NCBI GenBank assembly: GCA_929200515.1
Contig: CAKNAD010000017.1
Location: 6,426 to 20,541 of the forward strand
Length of the DNA: 14,116 nt
DNA from: Candidatus Gorgonimonas leptogorgiae
GTDB taxonomy: Bacteria > Pseudomonadota > Gammaproteobacteria > Pseudomonadales > Endozoicomonadaceae
Direction: 5' to 3'
In this document: in pieces, positions 1 through 7,045 of the stretch
Layout of the letters: each line of letters starts with the position of its first letter
How positions within the stretch are numbered: the stretch's first letter is position 1
Notes under the pieces: model-generated
What the model was told of the DNA's origin: nothing
Seen by the model: the letters and a program-made list of their open reading frames with translations, nothing else
The model's database searches: none
Position numbers and translations under genes: made by a program

Positions 1-6
1 CTAATA

Positions 7-1176
7 CTAACCTATAGCTATTGCTATTCTATCCATAGCTTTAGTGATATTATCTTGACTGGCCGCATAAGATAACCGTAGATACCCTGGTGCACCAAAA
101 GCCGATCCTGGAACTAACGCCACGCCTTTTTCTAATAAATAACTTGATAACTCGATGTCATCTTTGAAAGATAACTTACTAATAGCTTGCTGGAAATTTA
201 TAAGACTATAAAAAGTACCATGACTCTTAATAGCTGTAGCATTTGGTATGGTTTTGAGGCTATCGATTATAAAATCGTGGCGTTTTTTAAATTCGTTACA
301 CATTTTAGTAACACATTGTTGCTCGCCATTTAAAGCAGCAACCGCAGCAGCTTGTGAGATTGAACACGGATTAGAAGTGCTTTGTGACTGCACTTTTTTC
401 ATTGCTTTAATTATTTCTACTGGTCCACTTGCATAGCCGATTCGCCATCCGGTCATAGCGTAAGCTTTTGATACCCCGTTTACCACTATGGTTCTACCAT
501 ACAGCTTAGGATTAACTGTTAGGATGTTATGAAAATTATATTCTGACCAGATAATTTTTTCATAAATGTCATCGCTTACTATATAAACATGAGGGTTTTG
601 CTCAAGAACTTGTGCTATAGCAATAAGCTCTTCTTTAGTATAGGTAATACCTGATGGGTTAGAAGGGCTATTAAATATAATTAGCTTAGTTTTAGGAGTA
701 ATAGCTTTAGCAAGACTTTCGGGGGTGATTTTAAATTGCTGTTCTATAGTTGTCGGAATAATTACAGGGGTTCCATTGGATAATTTTACCATATCAGGGT
801 AAGAAACCCAGTAAGGAGTCGGTATTAGTACTTCATCTTCAGGGTTAAGCAGTGCTTGCATTAAGTTAAATATACTTTGTTTAGCACCACTAGAGACTAA
901 TATTTGTTCTGGTTTATAACTTAAGTTGTTATCTTGACTAAATTTATTAATTATTGCTTGCTTTAATTCTATAGTACCATCAACAGCCGTATATTTAGTT
1001 TTTCCTTGAGTTATTGCCTGAATTGCAGCATCTTTTATATGCTGAGGAGTATCAAAATCTGGTTCTCCTGTACTTAAATTAATAATATCTGCCCCTTGAG
1101 ATTTTAGCTGTTGTGCTTTAGCAGCAACAGCTAAAGTAGCAGACGGTTTTATTTTGTTAATTAAGTTCGATAGCAT
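7..1176 (-). CDS. aspC: Class I/II PLP-dependent aspartate-type aminotransferase
   Basis: A 389-residue, full-length fold-type I aminotransferase that most likely moves the amino group between aspartate and 2-oxoglutarate in the cytoplasm. The hallmarks are all present: TGEPDFDTP near residue 36, the PYWVSYPDM stretch at 121-129, the PSNPSG motif at 171-176 (N173 contacts the PLP ring oxygen in the family), SDDIYE at 201-206, the PLP Schiff-base lysine K237 in VSKAYAMTGWR with R245 as phosphate contact, and R367 in YLRLSY, the arginine that binds the substrate alpha-carboxylate. The protein resembles the AspC/AatA branch common in alpha- and gammaproteobacteria; substrate range (Asp, aromatic or prephenate) cannot be told from sequence alone. 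There is no strong Shine-Dalgarno before the ATG. The stop codon TAG lies at 7-9. It is the only clear housekeeping gene in the window and probably marks the edge of the accessory region. Confidence 0.95.
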   Translation of the reverse strand: MLSNLINKIKPSATLAVAAKAQQLKSQGADIINLSTGEPDFDTPQHIKDAAIQAITQGKTKYTAVDGTIELKQAIINKFSQDNNLSYKPEQILVSSGAKQSIFNLMQALLNPEDEVLIPTPYWVSYPDMVKLSNGTPVIIPTTIEQQFKITPESLAKAITPKTKLIIFNSPSNPSGITYTKEELIAIAQVLEQNPHVYIVSDDIYEKIIWSEYNFHNILTVNPKLYGRTIVVNGVSKAYAMTGWRIGYASGPVEIIKAMKKVQSQSTSNPCSISQAAAVAALNGEQQCVTKMCNEFKKRHDFIIDSLKTIPNATAIKSHGTFYSLINFQQAISKLSFKDDIELSSYLLEKGVALVPGSAFGAPGYLRLSYAASQDNITKAMDRIAIAIG

Positions 1177-1218
1177 AGTAATGTTCGTATTCTATATTGA
1201 TAAAGAGTAAAGAGTTCA

Positions 1219-1237
1219 TTTGAAATTTTATTTCAAA
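1219..1237. promoter_or_regulatory. Perfect 8-3-8 palindrome upstream of aspC
   Basis: TTTGAAAT, three T, then ATTTCAAA: a perfect inverted repeat 43 bp before the aspC start codon, in the 245-bp spacer between aspC and the helicase gene. Size and symmetry suit a dimeric repressor operator or a small leader hairpin, but base composition is very AT-rich, so a chance origin is possible. No convincing -35/-10 pair was found next to it. Confidence 0.3.
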
Positions 1238-1421
1238 ACATATTCTTTGATGCGACAATTAATATATTGCAACCTAAATATATTTTAGCTTTGTTGCTAA
1301 ATCTATCATTTTTTAAGATGGAAATCAACGATTATAAAACATTATTAGTTACTAATTAGTTAGTATATTATTTCATAGCATTAACTATTAAATATCGAAA
1401 TTAGTTTTTTATGGATACTAT

Positions 1422-3182
1422 TTATAAAGTTTCATTAAAATCATTTTTACATGGTTCAAGAAATGCTGTTAGTTGATTAGTTTTTGTTGTTCCATCCCAA
1501 GCTTGATACTCTTCAGTTGTATAACTAACAGTTAAATTAGTAGTAGCCCTGCTTAATGCTATATATAATAGCTGTAAATCTTCTCCTTTGTCAGTACGCC
1601 AATAGTTTTTTCTAGTAGCTTGTGGAATAAATACAGTATCAAATTTTAAGCTTTTAGCATAATGTATGGTGGATACTATTACATCATATTCAGGATTTTC
1701 TTCAGTACTATTAGGATAATAACATTTAATTCCAGCTGTTTGTAACTGTTGATAATATTTTTCACAATCTTCATTACGTTTTAATAAAATTGCAATATTG
1801 GTATTACCTAATGCAATTTTTTGTTTTATTATCGCTATATTCTTGTTAAGCTCTTCATCAAAATTAGCATATTTAACTAAAGAAGTTGTATTGCTTTCAG
1901 CTTGTATACTGGTAGTTTGTAGAGTTTGTTGTTGTGGCCAATGTTGTTTTTGGTAGCCATTTAATAGTTTAATTATATTTTGGTTGTAATTATTATAATT
2001 GTTGTTTTGTATTAATTTATGCACAGTATAATTTTTAGTATTTTCAACAAGCAATCTATTATCTGCATTACGAAAACCATAAATTGATTGTTTAGGATCA
2101 TCACCTACAACGAGCAAATGAGTATTTTCATGGCAAAGTTGATGAATTATTTGCCATTGTATCTCAGATAAATCTTGTGCTTCATCTATTTGAATAAAAT
2201 CTATGGTTATTTTTTGATTACTTATTTCTTCTAAACCTAAAGATAAGACTTTATCAAACTTAGAAGAATCATTATTTTTAAAATTATCAATAAAATCTTG
2301 TAAGTTTGTTTTATGCTTATCATCTTCAATAATTGAGGCACTATCTTTAATAATTTTTAAGCAAAAGCTATGAATGGTTCCAATGAATGGTTGTTGTGTA
2401 CCAATAACTTTCTTTATCTGTAGTTGTAATTCTGTAGCCATTGATTTACTAGGACTTAAGCATATTATTTGTCTTTCATCATAGTTATCTATAGCCAATT
2501 TCACACGCTCAGTAAGTATGGCAATTTTACCAGAACCAGCTGGAGCCTGTAAAAAATGTTGCCCTGTTGTTAATTCAATGATTTGCTGTTGTTCACTGGT
2601 AAAGTCAATCTTTGTATCGGTGTTTGTTTCTGCTTCGGTGGGTTGTTGCTGTGAGTTTTCATTAACAACTATTTGTGGTTTTTGGATGTCTTCAGTTTGT
2701 TGGATATCATTATTATGAAATTCTTTTTTAGGTAAATTGCTCTCACAAAAAAATATCTCTTTTTTCTTGATATCTGCATCGTAAATATCTGATAACAAAA
2801 AATTTACTAATGTAGTAGCATTTTCAAAAAGTTGATATGCTATATCTTTTTCATCAAATTTATCATCTGTTTCATTAGGATGAGACCCATCGTTACCGTC
2901 AGCTTGAAGATTTTTTACCGTTGTATTAAGCCAAGCATATGACTCCAAGTAATATTGTTGAAAATCTTTTCTTAAATCACTTAGTTTTATTGAATTTAAA
3001 TATTTTTTTTCATAGCCTTTTGTTAATAAAACTGCCCTTAAAAAACTTTCTAAAAAACTACGCAATTTATTAGGAATTGAGCAATAATGTCCATCTATAT
3101 ACAGCTTCTCTGCTTTATATAGATATCTAAATAAATTTTTATTATATTCTTTTAATGCGATAAAATTAGAGTGCTCACACAT
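1422..3182 (-). CDS. SF1 (UvrD/Rep-like) helicase with DUF4145-like N-terminal domain
   Basis: A 586-residue protein. Residues about 1-135 are helical and contain GNDGSHP at 96-102, the GN-x-x-x-H signature seen in DUF4145 (a HEPN-superfamily domain often joined to restriction or helicase proteins). A polar Q/E/N/T-rich linker (about 150-195) leads to an SF1A helicase core: Walker A APAGSGK at 213-219, motif Ia GTIHSF 268-273, Walker B/DExx DEAQD 333-337, motif III GDDPKQSIYGFR 360-371, motif V around STIHYAKSLKFD 504-515, motif VI LLYIALSRA 538-546. The core is compact, with short 1B/2B insertions compared with UvrD. Oddity: the residue after the Walker A lysine is I220 (codon ATT) instead of the usual Thr/Ser that helps hold Mg2+. 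The other motifs are intact. Family knowledge says such enzymes unwind or translocate on DNA with ATP; a role in DNA defence or repair is inference. It has its own promoter and lies 132 bp downstream of the coiled-coil gene. Confidence 0.85.
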   Translation of the reverse strand: MCEHSNFIALKEYNKNLFRYLYKAEKLYIDGHYCSIPNKLRSFLESFLRAVLLTKGYEKKYLNSIKLSDLRKDFQQYYLESYAWLNTTVKNLQADGNDGSHPNETDDKFDEKDIAYQLFENATTLVNFLLSDIYDADIKKKEIFFCESNLPKKEFHNNDIQQTEDIQKPQIVVNENSQQQPTEAETNTDTKIDFTSEQQQIIELTTGQHFLQAPAGSGKIAILTERVKLAIDNYDERQIICLSPSKSMATELQLQIKKVIGTQQPFIGTIHSFCLKIIKDSASIIEDDKHKTNLQDFIDNFKNNDSSKFDKVLSLGLEEISNQKITIDFIQIDEAQDLSEIQWQIIHQLCHENTHLLVVGDDPKQSIYGFRNADNRLLVENTKNYTVHKLIQNNNYNNYNQNIIKLLNGYQKQHWPQQQTLQTTSIQAESNTTSLVKYANFDEELNKNIAIIKQKIALGNTNIAILLKRNEDCEKYYQQLQTAGIKCYYPNSTEENPEYDVIVSTIHYAKSLKFDTVFIPQATRKNYWRTDKGEDLQLLYIALSRATTNLTVSYTTEEYQAWDGTTKTNQLTAFLEPCKNDFNETL

Positions 3183-3227
3183 TTTACATCCCTATAATGA
3201 TAAATATGAACTAATAAAATATCGCTT

Positions 3228-3256
3228 ATTATAACATATTAATTTCAATTTAGCAA
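3228..3256 (-). promoter_or_regulatory. Predicted sigma70 promoter of the helicase gene
   Basis: On the minus strand, TTGCTA (3251-3256) and a consensus TATAAT (3228-3233) are separated by exactly 17 bp. A GGGAT element 5 nt before the helicase ATG could serve as ribosome binding site. The -35 box lies inside the intergenic repeat that is also found upstream of hsdM. Confidence 0.6.
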
Positions 3257-3323
3257 CCATAAAATTGCTTATTTTATAGCTAATTTACAGTAAATAATAT
3301 GTGGTTTTTGCTATTTAGCCTGT
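3249..3323. repeat. Intergenic repeat, left half (copy 1)
   Basis: This 75-bp stretch matches 12315-12389 at roughly four of five positions by eye, with blocks such as AACCATAAA, TATTTTATAGCTA and AAATAATAT unchanged. It covers the -35 region of the helicase promoter, a stem-loop (3250-3283), and the last codons and stop of the coiled-coil gene. The right half of the same repeat is found at 5016-5076, on the other side of that gene. Confidence 0.75.
3250..3283. other. Stem-loop inside the intergenic repeat
   Basis: TTAGC (3250-3254) pairs with GCTAA (3279-3283), and inside it ATAAAAT (3259-3265) pairs with ATTTTAT (3271-3277) around a 5-nt loop. It lies about 30 bp past the coiled-coil gene's stop codon, so it might help end that transcript, but no U-run follows and the stem is AT-rich. 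In the copy at 12316-12348 the outer arms are TTAGT/GCTAG, which still pair as plus-strand RNA through two G-U wobbles. Confidence 0.35.
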
Positions 3324-4970
3324 ATTTTTATCAACAAATTTTTGATATGCCAAATTAATTGCTTCATATCTTTCCATTATTCTTGGTAGTTCAATGTGTA
3401 AAAAATAGGTATTATGTATTTTAATTGATTCATTCTTGCTTATTTGATGTAATAATTTTTTTAAAACCTCAACTTTGCTTGCTAAATTTTGATGATACTC
3501 ATTTAAAAGGTTTTTGTCTGTAGGGTTGCTTGCTAATAAATTGTCAAACTTAAAAGCTAAAAGGTTAATAGATTTAATTAACTCTTCTATTCCAGATTTA
3601 TGGGTTTCAGAAGTGGGTCTTTCTATGGGGTTATCATTTAAAGAACATTCTTCACGCAGAGCGAATAAAATATTTTCAGTTTCTGTATAAGCTTTTTTTA
3701 AATTAGCAATTTTTTTATTACAATGTATTTGCACTTTTGTATTTAACATTCTGGACATATTATCTAAAATATTAAGCTGGTTTTTATCAAATAAAGCATT
3801 AAAATTATCGTATTGTGTTTTTATAATCTCTCTTGTGGTTGCTAAATTTTGTAATGAACTAGAATTTAATTTATTGCTTCCATCTATGCTGGTTAAAGTA
3901 AATAAATTTTCAGATATTTTATCTATTTTACTCGATAAATCTTGATGCTTACTAAGAAAAAGTTTGTACAATTCATCTTGTTTTTTTTCAATTAGTTGCT
4001 GTTTATTTTTTATTACTTTTGTATATAGCAGATATTTAGCGTTATATTCATCTACAAATTTATTTAGAGTATTCTCCTCTAATATTAAGCTTAACTCTAT
4101 TATTGCTTTTTTTTCACTATTGAGTAATGTTGCCTCTGTATCTCTTAATTTCTGTAAAGTTATTTTAATATTGTCTATATCTTCGAATATGTTTTTTATA
4201 GATTCATATGTTTTTATTACATTGACATCATGTTGTGCTAATAACTTTTTATAATCAATTGGATGAGTCGGTTCTATATCTACAATTTGATCAAAAAAGT
4301 TATCAGTATTATTTTGTTCCTTAATAAAATTAAAAACTTGGTAATAAATTTCCAATTGCTTTATTGTTACTTCAATAAATTCAACTAAACTGCTACTTTC
4401 TAGCAACAAAAGTGTATAATTTTCTTCTTCCTCTGTTTCATTATCTAAAGATGAAAACATTATCTCAGAACATAGCTCACGTGCTTCACTTGCTTGTGCT
4501 TTTAGATCATTGTTTATTATTGTAAGTGTATCATTCCACAATTTAATTTTATCTTCTACTTCTGTTATATTTTTTTGCTTTATAGAATTAATATATTCTT
4601 TAATAGTAGAACAACTCATTTGTAATTTTGCATGAGTTTTTTTAAATAATATTGCGGCTTGTTGAATCCTTTGCTGATATTCTTCTTGTTCATTAACTAT
4701 ATTTTGAGATGAAGCACCAAATGAAGGGTTTACTGATACTCTAGGTTCTACTACAGCTATTGCTTTTTCTCTAGTTTTTGTATCTGTATCATTTTTAAGA
4801 TTACTCTGCTTAATTTTAGAATTGTTAAGATAACTTTCACAATTATCAACTTTATTTATAGCACCAGCTGTAGATTTAGTTGTTGTGCTATTTGCTGAAT
4901 CAGTCGGTAATCTATTGTTTTTATCCTTAATGCTAGATCCTTGTGCTCTACCTTCTAGACCAATAGGCAT
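3315..4970 (-). CDS. Long helical/coiled-coil protein of unknown function
   Basis: A 551-residue protein I do not recognise. Residues 1 to about 90 are polar, low-complexity and rich in Ser, Thr, Asn and Lys, probably unstructured. From about residue 93 to the end it is almost entirely helical, with heptad-like spacing of Leu/Ile and many Lys, Glu, Asn and Gln, as in coiled-coil or helical-bundle proteins. An acidic run EEEE lies just before a leucine cluster (LLLLE) near residue 180. There is no signal peptide, membrane helix or catalytic motif that I can see. The start is set by a strong AAGGAG five bases before the ATG. The layout (disordered N-terminus plus long helical body) is common among secreted effectors of intracellular bacteria and also among structural or phage proteins; effector status is inference from the neighbours. 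Its two flanks are the two halves of a repeat that is continuous upstream of hsdM. Gene reality is well supported by length and ribosome binding site. Confidence 0.8.
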   Translation of the reverse strand: MPIGLEGRAQGSSIKDKNNRLPTDSANSTTTKSTAGAINKVDNCESYLNNSKIKQSNLKNDTDTKTREKAIAVVEPRVSVNPSFGASSQNIVNEQEEYQQRIQQAAILFKKTHAKLQMSCSTIKEYINSIKQKNITEVEDKIKLWNDTLTIINNDLKAQASEARELCSEIMFSSLDNETEEEENYTLLLLESSSLVEFIEVTIKQLEIYYQVFNFIKEQNNTDNFFDQIVDIEPTHPIDYKKLLAQHDVNVIKTYESIKNIFEDIDNIKITLQKLRDTEATLLNSEKKAIIELSLILEENTLNKFVDEYNAKYLLYTKVIKNKQQLIEKKQDELYKLFLSKHQDLSSKIDKISENLFTLTSIDGSNKLNSSSLQNLATTREIIKTQYDNFNALFDKNQLNILDNMSRMLNTKVQIHCNKKIANLKKAYTETENILFALREECSLNDNPIERPTSETHKSGIEELIKSINLLAFKFDNLLASNPTDKNLLNEYHQNLASKVEVLKKLLHQISKNESIKIHNTYFLHIELPRIMERYEAINLAYQKFVDKNTG

Positions 4971-4975
4971 AATAA

Positions 4976-4981
4976 CTCCTT
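4976..4981 (-). promoter_or_regulatory. Strong Shine-Dalgarno of the coiled-coil gene
   Basis: AAGGAG on the minus strand, five bases before the ATG at 4970. It fixes the start codon of the coiled-coil gene and is the strongest ribosome binding site in the window. Confidence 0.8.
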
Positions 4982-5015
4982 ATATATTTATATACTTTAT
5001 TTTAATTATAGCTGA

Positions 5016-5076
5016 TATTGCTAACAAAAAGAAAACACAGCTAACATCTTGCGATAGCTATAATTATTAGCTTTCT
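5016..5076. repeat. Intergenic repeat, right half (copy 1)
   Basis: TATTGCTAACAAAA, AACATCT and TTATTAGCTTTCT match 12394-12457 in the same order and orientation. In the hsdM locus this half follows the left half directly; here it is about 1.7 kb away, on the far side of the coiled-coil gene. Both copies keep TTGCTA followed 17-18 bp later by TAACAT, a possible rightward promoter. Confidence 0.7.
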
Positions 5077-5106
5077 CTCAGCAAAGCAAGGGAATTTATT
5101 TGCACC

Positions 5107-5134
5107 TTGCTTTTTATAGTATTTCATGTATAAT
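5107..5134 (+). promoter_or_regulatory. Predicted promoter of the first ShET2-like gene
   Basis: TTGCTT (5107-5112) and a consensus TATAAT (5129-5134) with a 16-bp spacer, facing the gene at 5281. This implies a leader of about 140 nt. Directly after the -10 box comes GCATATTTAAAGC (5137-5149), a 13-mer that recurs upstream of the second copy at 6895-6907. Confidence 0.5.
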
Positions 5135-5235
5135 GCGCATATTTAAAGCGACTTTACAAGTTGATTTAACTTTAATAGTCATTATTATGTTTTAGGTGAA
5201 AATATTTTTTTATATTACAAAGGCAAGGCAAAATA

Positions 5236-5255
5236 GCTAAGTTATAATAACTAGC
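5236..5255. promoter_or_regulatory. Leader palindrome before copy 1
   Basis: GCTAAGTTA and TAACTAGC form an inverted repeat with one bulged A, 11 bp before the GGAG of the gene at 5281. The second copy carries the unbulged form at 7001-7019. As RNA it would be a small hairpin just before the ribosome binding site; as DNA it could be an operator. Confidence 0.4.
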
Positions 5256-5280
5256 AGCAATATAATGGAGTTTGTTTAAG

Positions 5281-6870
5281 ATGTTTACAACGGATAGTAA
5301 TATAGCACTTAACCCTACACCTAAGTACGGTAAAATTCAGAGACGATGCCAACCAAAAGGAGTATGTAACAACTGGGAAGTTTGTACAGTTAATCTAAAC
5401 TCACCGTACATTCCTGTATTTATGATTTGTAGAAATTTAACCTATGGTTTTATAAATAATTATGAGATAAAAAAAACGGATGAAAATCTTAAGTCAGCAA
5501 AATTTCCTTATGATTTTAGTAAAATTTTAAATAAGAAAAAAATCTGTCTAAATAAGTTTTTCCTATTAGAATCGGACAAGGATATTGTTAATACTAACAA
5601 ATTACCTAATGAAAATTATATAGGGGTTATTAGTAATGATCACAATAAACCAGATGAATTGCAAAAAATCATAGAAAAAATAGTGCCAAAATTTATTGCA
5701 GAAAATGCTACAGAAAAAAACTATTATTTGTGTACCCCCCGACACGTTATGGGGATAAAATTGCGAAAAACAGTTGAGGATATGGTGGTGTTGTATTTTT
5801 ATGATCCCAATGATACTTATAAGACAAAGGAGTATATTGTGCATAACCCTAATAATGCCCTAGCAGAAAATATACAGCCTTTAGGACAAGGTTTTTTCTG
5901 TAGCGCTAATAGCAAAGAAAAAAAATACCGTTACCCTAAAACACATGATATATTTTTTCCTCGTCATATAAAAGCAGATTTTCAGGATGGCAATGGTCTT
6001 TTTATATTATGCAGCGATGACCGTGTTGAAATAGCAAATGCAGATGCTATTATTATAGATGAAAGCGATCAAGCTGCTGCTGATAGAATAAATTTAATTT
6101 TTATGAAGCTCTTATCAGGGTTACCGTTATCGGAAAAAGACAAAGATTTTTTCAATAACAACGCTACTAAAATTGCTGATCTTAATAAAACTTATGCTTT
6201 AGGATTTAATTTAGTAGAACTCTTAAGCATGCTTAAACAAGATAAAAGTTTAAAAAAATTTGTTTTCAATATTTTAAATCATGAAAATTTATCATCTAAA
6301 GAAAAAGTAAATATAATCAATACAGAAAATTCCACTCTAATGTCTAGTTTGTTAAAATTTAATAGAATAGATGATTTATCCTTTTTTATTGATACTATTT
6401 TAGAGAGCAATTTAGATTATAATGATAAAATTGAGCTGTTAAAAGTAACACCTAAAAAATTAAGAAAAAAGTTCAGCCTCAAGATCAACACGTCTTATTT
6501 CCCATATTTTAATATACTAGCGGTATCATCTTCAGTGTTATCTTCTTTAGCATCTAAATTGGTATACGTAAAACAGATCTTAATGACGAGCAAATTATCT
6601 TTAGTTGCTAGAATAAAACTATTAATACCAGAAAATATTTTATCGTTTTTATTATCTATACCTGTATATATTGTTGTTGGGATATTAGAGTGTCCTTTCT
6701 TCTTATTAAAAGCTATATTATCTTTTTTAAATAAGTTTATTAAAGCAGATGAAAATACTATTAAAATAATAAATTATATACTTTATATGGTCTTGTTTCC
6801 TTATTTATTTGTTATAAGTATTACAATATGTTTAATCTTTAACCTTATTCTTACAACAGATTTTTTCTGA
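5281..6870 (+). CDS. ShET2/EspL-like cysteine protease effector, copy 1
   Basis: A 529-residue protein. The start is the ATG at 5281: GGAG lies ten bases upstream exactly as in the tandem copy, and MFTT begins both; an upstream TTG at 5272 is rejected. The N-terminal domain resembles the ShET2 enterotoxin family (Shigella OspD3/ShET2, E. coli EspL; established as Cys-His-Asp proteases injected into host cells): ICRNL around C50 (compare VCRHL in ShET2), RHVMGIKL with H155, and YFYDPN with D175. Residues about 303-450 hold three degenerate helical repeats of about 38-45 residues of the ShET2 type (leucine pair, then IL, N-L, then IELL). Unlike ShET2, the C-terminus adds two hydrophobic segments, about 453-480 and 497-524, which could anchor it in a membrane. 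There is no Sec signal peptide. A role in cutting host proteins is inference; the family assignment rests on these motifs and repeat style, read by eye. Confidence 0.7.
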   Translation: MFTTDSNIALNPTPKYGKIQRRCQPKGVCNNWEVCTVNLNSPYIPVFMICRNLTYGFINNYEIKKTDENLKSAKFPYDFSKILNKKKICLNKFFLLESDKDIVNTNKLPNENYIGVISNDHNKPDELQKIIEKIVPKFIAENATEKNYYLCTPRHVMGIKLRKTVEDMVVLYFYDPNDTYKTKEYIVHNPNNALAENIQPLGQGFFCSANSKEKKYRYPKTHDIFFPRHIKADFQDGNGLFILCSDDRVEIANADAIIIDESDQAAADRINLIFMKLLSGLPLSEKDKDFFNNNATKIADLNKTYALGFNLVELLSMLKQDKSLKKFVFNILNHENLSSKEKVNIINTENSTLMSSLLKFNRIDDLSFFIDTILESNLDYNDKIELLKVTPKKLRKKFSLKINTSYFPYFNILAVSSSVLSSLASKLVYVKQILMTSKLSLVARIKLLIPENILSFLLSIPVYIVVGILECPFFLLKAILSFLNKFIKADENTIKIINYILYMVLFPYLFVISITICLIFNLILTTDFF

Positions 6871-6894
6871 GGTAAGTTTTTATATATACACATG

Positions 6895-6907
6895 GCATAT
6901 TTAAAGC
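6895..6907. promoter_or_regulatory. Shared 13-mer upstream of copy 2
   Basis: GCATATTTAAAGC, identical to 5137-5149 upstream of copy 1. The core ATATTTAAAGC also occurs on the minus strand at 10611-10621, upstream of the zeta-like gene. In copy 2 it is followed after four bases by GTGTATAC, and at the zeta-like gene by GTATATAC. It may be a regulator site common to these genes or just the remnant of the duplication. Confidence 0.3.
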
Positions 6908-7000
6908 ATAAGTGTATACTAGGTTAAATAATCAAGCGTGTACCAATGTTACGAAACCTGATAACAACAAGATAAATTTTAAATATTTTCATGCAAAACA

Positions 7001-7019
7001 GCTAGTTAAAATAACTAGC
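7001..7019. promoter_or_regulatory. Perfect 8-3-8 palindrome before copy 2
   Basis: GCTAGTTA, AAA, TAACTAGC: a perfect inverted repeat ending 12 bases before the GGAG of the gene at 7046. The equivalent in copy 1 (5236-5255) has one extra base. Conservation of the structure in both duplicated leaders argues that it has a function, either as operator or as a leader hairpin. Confidence 0.45.
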
Positions 7020-7045
7020 AAACAATATAACGGAGTTTATTTAAA

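Noticed and set aside
1422..4970. Known two-gene defence system such as Gabija (GajA/GajB)
   Set aside because: The helicase resembles GajB only as an SF1 enzyme; the neighbour is a coiled-coil protein without the ATPase and TOPRIM motifs expected of GajA.
4885..5070. 61-codon plus-strand frame across the start of the coiled-coil gene
   Set aside because: It is antisense to the well-supported gene start and Shine-Dalgarno, has no ribosome site and no recognisable product.
5272..5280. TTG start three codons upstream for the first ShET2-like gene
   Set aside because: The tandem copy starts at the aligned ATG with an identical ten-base spacing from GGAG; the TTG would lie only one base after GGAG.
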